This document shows, piece by piece, positions 1 through 10,007 of a stretch of 64,000 bases of DNA (the stretch's first letter is position 1; every line of letters begins with the position of its first letter). The stretch covers positions 26,103 through 90,102 of the forward strand of contig NW_004190363.2 in assembly GCF_000224145.3 (NCBI RefSeq), in the 5' to 3' direction. The notes under the pieces were generated by a model. It had not been told where the DNA came from. It saw nothing but the letters and a program-made list of their open reading frames with translations, and made no database searches. This stretch comes from Ciona intestinalis (Eukaryota > Chordata > Ascidiacea > Phlebobranchia > Cionidae). The translations under genes and the position numbers were made by a program.

Positions 1-2
1 AC

Positions 3-161
3 CAACTTATGGTTCAAACTTTAACTTTTTATGAAAACATTGGAGACACTTCATTTGGAGATTCTTTGACACCTGAACTTGAAAGACCCAATAAGTGCCT
101 TTATATTGTGTGTGAATTGCTATATAATAGTTGGTATAAAATAATAATATTCGTAAAATAA
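3..161 (+). CDS. possible C-terminal exon of a gene entering from the left edge
   Basis: The frame beginning at base 3 is open for 52 codons and ends in TAA at 159-161. Its composition is mixed (acidic and hydrophobic, for example FGDSLTPELERPNKC) and not simple sequence, which is longer than expected by chance in such AT-rich DNA. No acceptor site is visible because the window starts inside it. I do not recognise the protein. It could be a true terminal exon or a chance opening. Confidence 0.25.
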   Translation, partial: QLMVQTLTFYENIGDTSFGDSLTPELERPNKCLYIVCELLYNSWYKIIIFVK

Positions 162-259
162 CTAACGACCTACGCTTAGCGATGTGTGTGTGTGTCAGGC
201 TCTTTAATTGAGCTCAGTGAAGCTTTTGTTCGAGGTCGAGAGGGTCCGGAAATATAAGC

Positions 260-312
260 TAATTCAGGCCTACTATATAGGTGAAGTTAATTCAGGCCCA
301 CTATATAGGTGA
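260..312. repeat. two-copy short tandem repeat
   Basis: Two copies of a roughly 28-bp unit built around AATTCAGGCC and CTATATAGGTGA stand side by side, differing at one or two bases. It lies just before a decayed SINE. No coding potential is seen. Confidence 0.6.
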
Positions 313-339
313 TGAGCCCAATATGTAGTAATTATGGAC

Positions 340-513
340 TGGGCGATGTGGTTAGCGTGCCTGGCTTTGCCTGCTTTACGAGTTCGAGGCTCGGCGCTGT
401 TGTCTAAAACAGACATCGGTGTTATATCCCCCTACCACGCAAAGTTGAATAAGTTACATACGTGGTAACTCGTAAGCGGGCAGGAGGTGTATGAAACGGA
501 ACTTTCGTGTTAT
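340..513 (+). repeat. tRNA-derived SINE copy, decayed
   Basis: The left part has a tRNA-like head with a degenerate B box (GAGTTCGAGGCTC). The right part has the family body: CACAAAGTT-like, ACATACGTGGTAACTCGTAA, GCGGGCA, and GTATGAAACGGAAC followed by a TTATA end. The same body recurs more than twenty times in this window on both strands. This copy is directly abutted by a MITE. Confidence 0.75.
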
Positions 514-708
514 AGTAGGGTGGGGGAAGATGGGACATCTGTTCATTCTATTTTCTCGTCCAATTTGATAGTAAACAAAGAATATTCAAAGAATTATAAA
601 ACCGTATCTACAGGACTCCCATAGACCGTTGTTAGTTGTTTGAAACGCGATCAGGATGTTTAAATATTATGTGCTGAAGGTGTCCCATCTTCTCCCACCC
701 TACTATAT
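511..708. mobile_element. MITE with terminal inverted repeats (best copy)
   Basis: An about 195-bp element bounded by inverted ends: GTAGGGTGGGGGAAGATGGG on the left and its near-complement TCCCATCTTCTCCCACCCTAC on the right, flanked by TATA on both sides. The interior carries conserved pieces (AGTAAACAAAGAAT, TTGTTAGTTGTTT) seen in the other copies. There is no ORF, as expected for a non-autonomous DNA transposon. TATA/TA flanks suggest a TA or TATA target site, but the superfamily cannot be fixed from the sequence alone. Confidence 0.75.
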
Positions 709-782
709 AACCGCAGTTGTTGTCCGGACAAGTCCAAAAACGTTACATTTATTCATACACAGATTCCATTAGATTGAATATT

Positions 783-2445
783 ATGTCTCAAAACGCGGTC
801 CAACTTGCCGGCCTAGTGTTCGGCTTTGCGGGTGCTTGCCTACATACAGTGGCGATACTTCGTGCTGATTGGAGAATAAGTGATCCGGGTGGTCCAGGAA
901 AGTCAATGTCGAAAAGTTGGATCCATATTGATGGGTTCTGGAAGGAATGCATTGGGTGGGATACTTGAATGAATTTATGTATTTTCCTCATGTGGTGGGG
1001 CAAAAGTTGACTTTTCCTCGCGTGGTGGGGCAAACAACAACTTATAACAGAGGTGTTTTGTTTCATACACCTCGTGCCTGCTTAGTTACTACATTATGTA
1101 ACTTTGTGAATGACTGTTTTTGTTTTTTGTTTGTTTTTCTCATTTTTTGTATGGTTGACGCGTTTATAATTATAATTGCCGTATCTTACTCTCTCCCAAA
1201 GACACACATACGCTCAAAATGGTATAGCGGCAATCCTCAAACCCTGCTATGCCTGGGCTATAAGTGGCGGGATAATCATCAATTGGACATTTTGATTATT
1301 ATGTATTGCATTTCAAGGTACACGACTGGAGAATGGCATTGCGATGGATTCGGAGATTTCTTTCTTCGTTTCAGCACTTACTTAATATTAGGACGAACGC
1401 TGATGATTGTCACCATCGGTTGTGCAAGTCTTGCTGTATTTCTATCGTTAGCAGGTAAGTGGTTGAAATAAAATGTCTGTCACTTTGACACAGGTGCCTC
1501 TATAATAGGCATGCGGTATAATGGGTTCGAGACTCTATACGTCACTATATGATAAGCGTATATGGCCTTAAAAGCAAAACACGTAACGGCATTTGCTCCA
1601 AACACAGTGGTACCGTAGTACACTTCAGTATACTATACAGTGGTACTTTGGGAATTGTATAAACTGCCAGACATATATAGAAAACAGTCACCTACAAAGT
1701 TGCATAAGTGGTATCTCGTAAGCAGGCACAAGGTGTGTGAAACAGAACCTCGTGTTATAACGATTGCCATTGCCCTGACGCAAAAAAACTTAAACCGCAG
1801 GCATGAACTGTTCCACGATGCTTCCCGAAGATAGTTCAATAAAACATCGAGTCTACAAACTGTCCGTTCTACTATTCCTTCTATCAGCCATATCAGCCAC
1901 AGTTATAACACTGTGGTCAGCCATACGAACTTCCTCTGAGTTCTACGCATGCGTACAACAACAACGAAGCGGGCAGAAGGTTAACAAAGGTCAATGTATG
2001 AGGTGAGTACAGGATAGGCCTATTATGTACTTAGCACCATAAAACATCAGTTGGTTTTGATATACCCCATCGACGGCATTAAGTGTATAGACCTATGAAA
2101 CTCGTAACAAATATTTTTACTCGCGGTATAGAGGATAAACACTTAATCCTCGATCTGGCTACCATTGTGGGGTACCTTGGGCCAGCTTTGACTTACTATA
2201 CTTTAACATTCAGACTGCTTTATGTACATCGTTCATGCGAACAGTATAATTATACCATATAATGCCACAGATTTGGACAAGCTTTGTATATAGCATTTGG
2301 TGCAACGTCATTCTGCTATATGGCACTTATATGTGGGGCATGTTCAAGCAACCAAACTAATGATCCTCAAGATCGACCCGTTAAGATGTACGAACGACCA
2401 CCATATGTGTATAACAAAACCAAGCAGACACAGGAGTATATATAG
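783..2445 (+). CDS. claudin family tight-junction protein (4 exons)
   Basis: The exon chain 783-955, 1318-1454, 1801-2002 and 2271-2445 joins in frame to a 228-residue protein, the normal claudin length. Introns begin GT and end AG with phases 2, 1 and 2. Four hydrophobic segments are present. The first extracellular loop carries the family signature as W-(x)n-GFW-x2-C-x8-C, a variant of W-GLW-C-C, followed by the conserved R..L before TM2. The third exon begins with the MNC motif after TM2 and holds TM3. The fourth contains the FGQALYIAF-type TM4 start and a hydrophilic tail rich in Q, K and P ending in YI. Claudins polymerise in the plasma membrane to set paracellular permeability. I see no PDZ-binding YV at the C terminus. 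Introns 1 and 2 contain SINE fragments. The ATG at 783 starts the first transmembrane segment. The exact claudin orthologue cannot be assigned, as tunicate claudins diverged independently. Confidence 0.85.
975..1135 (-). repeat. SINE fragments in claudin intron 1
   Basis: A reversed SINE tail is recognisable: GTGGTGGGGCAAA occurs twice, then TTATAAC, GTTTCATACACCTCGTGCC and ATGTAACTTTGTGAATGA. The doubled GGTGGGGCAAAAGTTGAC block indicates a short internal duplication. It is non-coding. Confidence 0.7.
1660..1790 (+). repeat. SINE tail in claudin intron 2
   Basis: Forward SINE body: CACCTACAAAGTTGCATAAG, GTATCTCGTAAGCAGGCAC, GTGTGTGAAACAGAACC, then TTATAACGATTGCCATTGCC. It ends just upstream of the exon 3 acceptor. 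Confidence 0.7.
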
Positions 2446-2929
2446 CTTAAATGGAAGCCGGTATAATGTATTAACGGCTCCGTGGTTAAAATGTGTATAT
2501 GCGTCAACACTTGTTATTTGTAATTACATAAACCACTGTAGGCTACGCTTGGAATTTAGATGCTCATTTGAAATAAACTATGTTCCTTTGTAAAGGTGTA
2601 ATATATCCGGGGTCTTATGAGCCAGTGGTCTGTCCGCTTGCATTTTAGAAGGATGTCACGTATGTATCCTTGAGCAAGTGTCTCATTACCCAAATACCAA
2701 GGTTCTACAGCCATTAGTGACCACTGGTTTGGAGCAATTTTCTGTGAAATGTCTTGCCCAAGAACACATACGTATAACAAAGGCAGCAAAATCAAATCTC
2801 GTGCCGTCAAACTTAATGTGCTATGCTGTCTATATATCAATTTCATTTCAAATAGATTCATATTAATTGCGTCAATTTAGTGGGGTAGAAAATGTGATAT
2901 TTATTCATGTGATGTTGAAAACGTTTAGA

Positions 2930-3111
2930 AAAGACGCGCTTTTTCAACTATTGTGATGTCATCATTCTACCTTCCATGACATCATCACTGATTATGTATG
3001 ACGTCATCCATGTATAACGTCATGCTTGCATGACATCACCATTATGTGAAATCATCATTGTATGATGGTTATCATTTTATATGACGCCTTCGTGGTATGA
3101 CGTCATCATTA
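2930..3111. repeat. degenerate TGACGTCAT-rich repeat in PARN 3' region
   Basis: About ten imperfect copies of an ATGACGTCATCATT-like 15-22 bp unit lie immediately downstream of the PARN stop codon, so they are probably in its 3' UTR. Many copies have mutated to ATGACATCA or GTGATGTCA. No coding potential is seen. Confidence 0.6.
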
Positions 3112-6100
3112 TTACCATTCATCTGGAACATGAAACGTGGAAGTCGAGTTTTTCACTTTAGTTGTTGTTTGTTTGACTTCTGTTTCTTCTTGTTTGTTTG
3201 TTGTTGTTGTTGCGCAATCTTCAATCGATTTCTGTTTTTTCAACTCTGGTTCATCTGGTGAACGTGACGCATGCGAAGTGTCGAAAGGTGACGTTACTTC
3301 CGACTGTGGGCGTTTCCTCTGCGCTGATGACGTTGTTGTGGGCGTGTCTGTTATCTGTGCAGCCTCTACTATGCTGATGAACGATTTGGTGGCAGAGCTT
3401 GGACGGAAGGGAGAAGATTGTCGGCCGTTAGTTGCTGTTGGTAATGCCGATGTGGAATCACTTTGATATTCTTTGTAAGTTCGAAGACGAAACGAATCGT
3501 TTGAGTTTCCACTTACAAGACTTTTTACGTTCTTTGTCTGGAAATATATTTTATAAATTATAAAAAACTGTTTTGTCGCTATATCCTGGCTTTTTTTGAA
3601 TATCTTTTAATCTTCGCCAATATAATCAAAACTAATCAAGGACAAATAAAAGTTGGTAATATTGATATTTTAATTTAGGTAATGTTACTCCTCATACATA
3701 AGATGCCAACCATGTTTTAAAAGTTGTGGTGCAATTGCAACCCTAGTTTTACACCTATGACACAAACCTGTGTTTTGTTGTGAAGACCAATCCAACACTG
3801 AGTTTCATTTATCCATGATATATGGATTTGGCCAACAGGTGAGAAAAGTTGGCGCAGGTCGTTAGATTTCCACAGCGCAGGGAACTCAAGGTGAAACACA
3901 TGGTCCCGACATGGGGATAAATCGGGACCACTTAAGTTCAAATATGGGATGTCAAAACTTCGCATCAAAAATACCTTGGAAAAAACAAATATTGTTACAT
4001 ACGTGGTAACTAAAAAGTGTATGAAACAGGACACTCATGTTATAACTTTAAAAATTGCCCCTTAAAAAAAATTTTAAAAATTAAAATTTACATCTTATCA
4101 TGGCGATTGGCTAGCATGGCACAATGTATATTGTAACAAACTGCTATATAACACAGAACATAACATATACATATATATATATATATTTATAATACTTTCC
4201 CTTACTTTGTTAACATAAGGTGAAATCAATGAACAAAGAGATGAAAACGAAGTGAGAATCTTTTTATTTGTTTGAAACGACTTCAAGTAATTTACCATTG
4301 ATAGAAAAGCTGAACCTGTGAAATAAAAATATTGGTTTTGTCATAATATCATAATATGCAATGATTTACATCATCAAACAGCAGTTGTTACATTGGGGCA
4401 ACAGCAGTTATCAGATGGCTGTTTTACTTCATACACTCTGTGCCTACTTACAAGGTATTGCGTATAGAAATAACTGTGTGTAATTTTTATTTATTGTATA
4501 GCTGACGATTTAGACAACCCATAAGAAAAAACACTGAATTAGAGCAAATGTCGTTAAGTGTTTTGCTCAAGAACCTACTTTTATACTCCATGCTAAAGAC
4601 AGAAGTTCAGTAAACCATATTAAAATATCCCACCTGTTACATAGGCATCATATGCTGCTTCATGTAAGTTTGAATCCTGACTTTTAGTTGACCCCACGTT
4701 ATATTTACCGGGTACCGTGATGTCCGGCGGTTGGAAGGGGGGTTCACGTAAACGCGCGTTCATATCACCCAGTGCTGTGGTTGATAGTAGGTCCTGGTCA
4801 AGATTGCTTTGGTTGAATTGACTACAAATGTTTATGCCCATAGTCGGGATATATAAGGAAAGGGTTGATGTACATTTTCATTATAATACTGCCACTAGTT
4901 AGCAGTGAAAATTTCCTATAGTCTTTAATCAAAAAATTACAAAAAAAATACATTTTTGTATAATTTTTTTTTTTATGAAATTTGCAATAAAATTAACACC
5001 ACGCCATATGTTGAACACCAACTCACCCTAAAAGGCAGCATGCTCCCCATCAGTTTTGTGTCAAGAAGTTTAGGAAACACACATCCCACAAGTGACTTGA
5101 ACTCTTCAAGCACGTCGGGTAATGGGCAAACAAACTGTTGTATCGTGTAAAAGACATCAAGCAACATATTATGGCCAACTATCAGTTTTTGACTTTGACT
5201 CAGTTTCTTAACAATCCTGCGAGTGAAATAAATGAATTAATGATTTCTTGGAAAACATAATCAAATTTGATAATAATAATTTGGTTCAGAGAAATGGTAA
5301 AAATACCAACAAATAATCCCCCACAAAGTTACACACATGGTAACTTATAACAGTGCACGAAGTGTATGAAACCTGTGTGATATGACTGTCATTGCCCTAC
5401 CATGTGAGGATAAATAAATGACATTCTTAAATCAAATTACTTCGAGAATCCCACAGCCTCTTCCAGGTTGCTTTCCTCTTTAACTTTGGCTTGTAAGTTT
5501 CGTTCCTTTTGTAACGAGGCGCTCGCACCACGTACCACCACTATGTGGCGCTGATGAGTCTGTTCGTCAGTGCGCGACTCGACCAGGATTTTACCGGGAA
5601 ATGCAGCAGGAATGTTCTCAAATAATATTTTTCTAAAAATTTAAACAAAAAGAGCAGAATAAAATCAACTGTTAAGCGAAAAACTGGGGTGATAAAACAT
5701 GGATATCACCCCTACTTTAAAAGTTAGGATGACATGTTTGTGTCCAAGCATTCCTAGTCTCCTATGTTACACTTATGAAATAAAACCTAATAAGGAAATC
5801 TAACCTTAGATAACTGTTACATGGTTCCAACACAATTTCCGAATCTTCTGTGTTTTCCAAAAAGTTTTTAATTTTTGCGACAACTTTTTCTGTGAAATCT
5901 TTCGTTTTCTGGTCGGTGATTGGTGTGGAAGGCCCTTTGGATGAAGGGCTACGACCAACGCCGTCAAACTTGGCTAAAATAACAAGTGAGTGATTTAAAT
6001 AAGGGATTGTATTTGTAATAAAAGATTGAGATATTTATCCCCAATGGTGGAGCAACAACGGTGGTTGTAAAACAAGTGTTCTGTTTTATACACTTTGTGA

Positions 6101-7058
6101 GGGTAGCAAGAGCAAACACACCTGGTGATTTGTAAGTAGATTGACGATAAGCTTGTTTTTCTTCAATCGCAGATCTAACAGAAGCTTCTTCACTTGGTCG
6201 AAGAAATGGGATCCCTTCTTTTATTGCTTTGTTGAAATCAAAGTCTTGTAAAGTCAAGAAATCAAGACTTGAAGCTTGGCATGAAAATATCCTGTAGAAA
6301 ATGGCAAGCAGTTAGACACACATTCCTATGAAACAAATCTTATTGCTTCTAATGTTTACTGATCAATGCACGGTAGAAAATTTAAGGGATAGGCTCCTGC
6401 ACACAACACACAGGAAAAACACCCACACAAAATTTACATGCATTGTAGTTACCAAATAACTTGACTTACCGATCAGGAACTCCAGGAAACGAGGAACGGA
6501 ACGGGAAGATGTAAAAGTTAAACGCATCAACTTGATATTTTTGTTCGTCTTCCTTCCATGAAAAAGTGCACATTCCTGTAACCAATGCTGCTGTGTTAAA
6601 CTTTAATAAATTAGCAAAAAAGAAACTTTTCATTCTGGTATAATGTATTATAGATATATGTTAATACGTACATTACAATTTAACCTTATGGAAAACATTA
6701 AGTCAATAATGGTGGAATAGTTAAAAGTAACTGTCTAAATGATTCTTTATAAACATCGGTGTTCTGTTTTACACACTTCATGTCAGATTTTTGAGGAAAT
6801 GTTCTCTTTTTTAAAATGTATGGTTGCCATAAAGATAATGATTAAAACATGTTACATACCAAACTGCAGCAGCATAAAATTTTCTGTGTTTGAATGCAAT
6901 TTCAAATAACGTTCCTCTGGCGAATCATAGGACGTTAAATTATACCGATGGTTCGTTAAACCGGTGAATTCCCCATCAATGCAGATAAAACTTGATTCGT
7001 CAATCGCTTTGCTGACTATCGGTAAAGTTTCGGTAAAGTTTGCTCGTGTTATATCCAT
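3112..7058 (-). CDS. PARN: poly(A)-specific ribonuclease PARN (10 exons)
   Basis: PARN is a DEDDh 3'-5' exonuclease that removes poly(A) tails and trims small-RNA precursors. Exons (minus strand): 7058-6860, 6575-6470, 6291-6122, 5973-5805, 5632-5441, 5216-5027, 4793-4634, 4315-4206, 3974-3768, 3537-3112. They join to 642 residues, against 639 in human. Visible catalytic residues are D28 and E30 (IDGEFTG), D299 (GHNMLLD), H386 and D391 (LHEAAYDAY). The R3H-containing insert lies between the nuclease halves, with the family motif EEAVGFSK before VGHN. The RRM-like region starts at FLMRSFDIPYLNLSGPDL. The tail is long and low-complexity (T, S, K, Q) yet keeps the family end FHVPDEW (human FEVPDTW). 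The start ATG at 7058 gives MDITRANF, matching MEIIRSNF in human. All splice phases agree. It converges with the claudin gene. Confidence 0.96.
3995..4050 (+). repeat. SINE tail fragment inside PARN intron 8
   Basis: The fragment GTTACATACGTGGTAACT followed by GTGTATGAAACAGGACAC and TTATAAC matches the SINE body. Further partial copies lie in other PARN introns at about 4385-4480 (reverse), 5320-5420 (forward) and 6050-6110 (reverse). Confidence 0.65.
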
Positions 7059-9224
7059 ATTTGTATCAGATATTGTAAACTTTATTATAAAGCATCTAAG
7101 TTGAAATTAATATAATATATAAATAAACTCGTTTGATAGCAATAACAGTTTAGCAGCCACGCTTCTTAACTAATGCTTATAATTTGAGTCTTCTATTTAT
7201 TTTTTCTTTTGCGTAGAGCCGTAGACCGTCTTGATATTAAAGCCTAATTATCTTGATTTCGAAGTATTCCATATGTCTCACTGATACCCGCTGTATAATA
7301 ATAGGGCGTTCGTGTCGAAAATTAACTTTAAAAAGGCGCAAAAACATGACTACCGTTACGCATTTTTCTTATAATGAACACGATTTTCCCACCAATAAAA
7401 ATAGGGAAATTCCCCGAGCTAAAGCAAACGTGAATGTTATAATAGAAATCTAACTGATGCTTCTAAAATACAAAGTCTGTATATTACTTATGATTACTAT
7501 GAACCAATAGAAAATGTAAACCATCAAAAAGGTATTAAAAAATCGTGTAGCAATGTGTGTTGTTTTATCTTGAAATAAGTTCCGACATAACACTTTTGTC
7601 TTCTGGTCGGTTTGTGTTTGGGGCGCCTGCTTCTAACGCAAAGGTTTTGGATACAAGTCTCGTCGTTGCTACTATCGTAGGCGTATGTGTCAGTGGACAG
7701 ACACTTACCGGTTACTGCTCCAACCCAGCGATTAATAATGGGTTGTCTGAAATATCAGCTATACATAAAATACAATCACTCACAAAATTACCCTACTTTG
7801 TAAAGCGGCATGAAGTGTATGAAACAGAACACCTTTGTAATAAGTCACATCTTTGCCCCGTCACGAGTAAATAAATAAGTTACATTCATTTATCCATGGT
7901 AGAAGTAGCGAAACTATAAGACAACTTGGCGATCGTAACATAGATCATAGAGGTTCAACCTGGGACAGTGCATTTACAGCAAATTAAAACATTAAATACA
8001 GTTTATTTATTAATAGGTTTGCTGCTAGTGGCGTAAGGGTAATGTTAATATGGTAATTGGTGAATTTACGAAACGATATTCGATGCATCGTTAAAACAGC
8101 GGCACCATTCCTATAACGCAGACACAATGCTGAGTTTAACTGTCAGCCATATAGTAAGGCGGGGTAAGTAGGAACCTGCTTTAACTTTAATCATTCCAAA
8201 GAGAATTAAAACATGCCCCATCATACCTCACACTATTATAGATCCGACAACACCAAGCGGTCACGAATCTAATCCAGACAAACCACATAAGGACAACACC
8301 AATTATCTGGCTGGTCATAATGACATATTCCGCTTAAAATTAGCTTTAAAAAATGTCATATTATTTTACATACCATTATATATATCCTGCCAAGCATTCG
8401 TTTAAACACACAAACAATAAATCGTCTAGCAAACGAACGACGTACCTTTATATTCACAACGATTGGAAAAATATTCACATAATGATGACGTCATAAGTTA
8501 GAGCTCTAACTAGACCTCACTGAAGCAGAATTGTGATTGGTTGAATAAATATCTTCCGCATACGTCAGAGCTATACATCATATGTTTGTAAGTGGGTGTG
8601 GGTCAGGTCATCGAAACCACGCGCTGCCTTGCGCAGGTTATGCTTATGCTTACGTGTTTTGCGTTTCTTATATATTTCTTTGGGTTTGTAACTTGTACCT
8701 AGACAAACAATACACGCGCACACACACACAAACACGCACACATACACACGGATATATACACAATAGACCGCACCACAAAAGCATTATTAGTGGACGCAAA
8801 AATAGCCTTACAACCAAACGTCAACTATTTAAGCTATAAGTGCATTTATGTTTTTGAACCTCCAAACCAAAATACACTAATTTGGTTTGCACGTTTTGCC
8901 TCAAACTTCAGAGCAACATCGAAAATGCAATTCTTGACTAGCATCACCAGAAAATGTTTCCAAAACGTTGTTCTGTGCTGTGCGTTTTGTAATATTACAC
9001 ATATGTACATATTGTATGTCCATACCAATCCAGTAAACACAATACCATGCACAAGAGTGTAACAACGTATTGAAACAGTATCTCCGGCTACTCTATTGAA
9101 TTCAGATGTTTTTACAATATTTCAAATAGGATATATTACTTAAATACGTCATAGCCATAAAAATAACATGATAAAAGTTTACATGTGTGTTGAATTTGCA
9201 ATATTTCAGTTTTATTCGTTCCAG
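7059..9224. other. intergenic spacer 5' of PARN; no gene recognised
   Basis: Besides the SINE at 7600-7880 this stretch holds a CA-rich microsatellite (8716-8750) and a perfect TGACGTCA-type palindrome (GATGACGTCATAAG, near 8485). The first few hundred bases should include the PARN promoter, but no clear TATA box or initiator stands out. Short open frames here lack splice context and family resemblance. Confidence 0.5.
7600..7880 (+). repeat. near full-length tRNA-derived SINE
   Basis: Head: TCTAACGCAAAGGTTTTGG with the B-box-like GATACAAGTCTCG, then GCTACTATCGTAGG. The middle carries CTGCTCCAACCCAGCGATTA and GGGTTGTCTGAAATATCAGC. The tail carries CACAAAATTACC, GTGTATGAAACAGAACACC and AAATAAGTTACATTCATT. 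The head-to-tail order is the same as in other complete copies (11680-11970, 22600-22800, 52730-52890). Confidence 0.75.
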
Positions 9225-9337
9225 GGTTGATACTCTTTGTGGGAGTTGGTAAGGAGAAACGAACGCTGAAAGCAGACATTCACAAGTTACGTGAGCGTTT
9301 CATGAATGAAAATTGTCAATCACGTCGTGATTCGTGA
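9225..9337 (+). CDS. possible terminal exon of an unidentified small protein
   Basis: After an acceptor (TTCGTTCCAG) the frame reads a short hydrophobic run (LILFVGVG) and then a basic, coiled-coil-like segment (KADIHKLRERF) before TGA at 9335-9337. An alternative acceptor at 9208 keeps the same frame open and adds five residues. AATAAA at about 9473 could be its poly(A) signal. The arrangement suggests the end of a small single-pass membrane protein, but I cannot find its upstream exons and do not recognise the family. The plus strand is favoured only because of the acceptor and stop. Confidence 0.3.
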
Positions 9338-10007
9338 GATCGTATTTGACCACGTGTTTCCGCCATAGGTCTCCTGCCCTGCCACAAACGCTGTACTTCC
9401 ATATTCACCTATTGTTTTTTTCTTATACTTGGTTACCAATATTTACGGTTTTGTCTTGTTATTTATTTCTTAAAATAAACAACCCACATTACGTAACGAT
9501 TACCGGGTTTTAACTTTCGTGGAGTTTTTAACGCGGACGCAGTTTATTTGCTCATTACCTTAAACGTTAAGTAATGAAAGTGTAGGAGACAACATGTGTA
9601 GATGTAGGTGTGTTTTGAACACGCTACACTTGTATGTTGGGAATAAACGTTTAATCCAGCAGATTGCGGTGATTTGCCCTTCAAAACAGAACAGTATAAC
9701 TGCCTAATAGTAATTGCAGTGTGCATTAATTACCTGAGTAGTTGGTGTCGGGTAGTACGGCGTAGTTTTTGACTGATAGCTACATCGTATGTGACAGCCA
9801 GCAGTCGTAATAACGGTTGGATCAAATGGTAAACGCAAGAAAAAATATAAGGCCCACAACGTGTGACGTCATTTACTTTTGTTCAGAGTCTGACGAGGCG
9901 CGACAGACAGGTTATTCTGGCGGGGGGTTAGGAGGCCCATGCAGCGATAATTTAGTTGTTATTGCAGAAAATTTATTAATTATTTAGGTCTAAGGAATTA
10001 CCACACC
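9338..10007. promoter_or_regulatory. presumed MTA promoter and 5' UTR
   Basis: This is the only spacer before the MTA start codon. It holds a GTGACGTCATTTAC CRE-like site at about 9863. Acceptor-like TTGTTATTGCAG ends at 9966, 41 nt upstream of the ATG; such sites could serve SL trans-splicing, which is common in Ciona. No TATA box is obvious. The role is inferred from position. Confidence 0.4.

Noticed and set aside
3137-3466. 109-codon plus-strand ORF
   Set aside because: It is antisense to the last exon of PARN, whose conserved end FHVPDEW fixes the minus strand.
4620-4841. Longer N-terminal extension of PARN exon 7 as an independent ORF start
   Set aside because: The conserved residues begin after the acceptor at 4794, and the upstream codons are intronic.
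8700-8760. Low-complexity protein (TRTHTQTRTHTH)
   Set aside because: It is a translated CA microsatellite.
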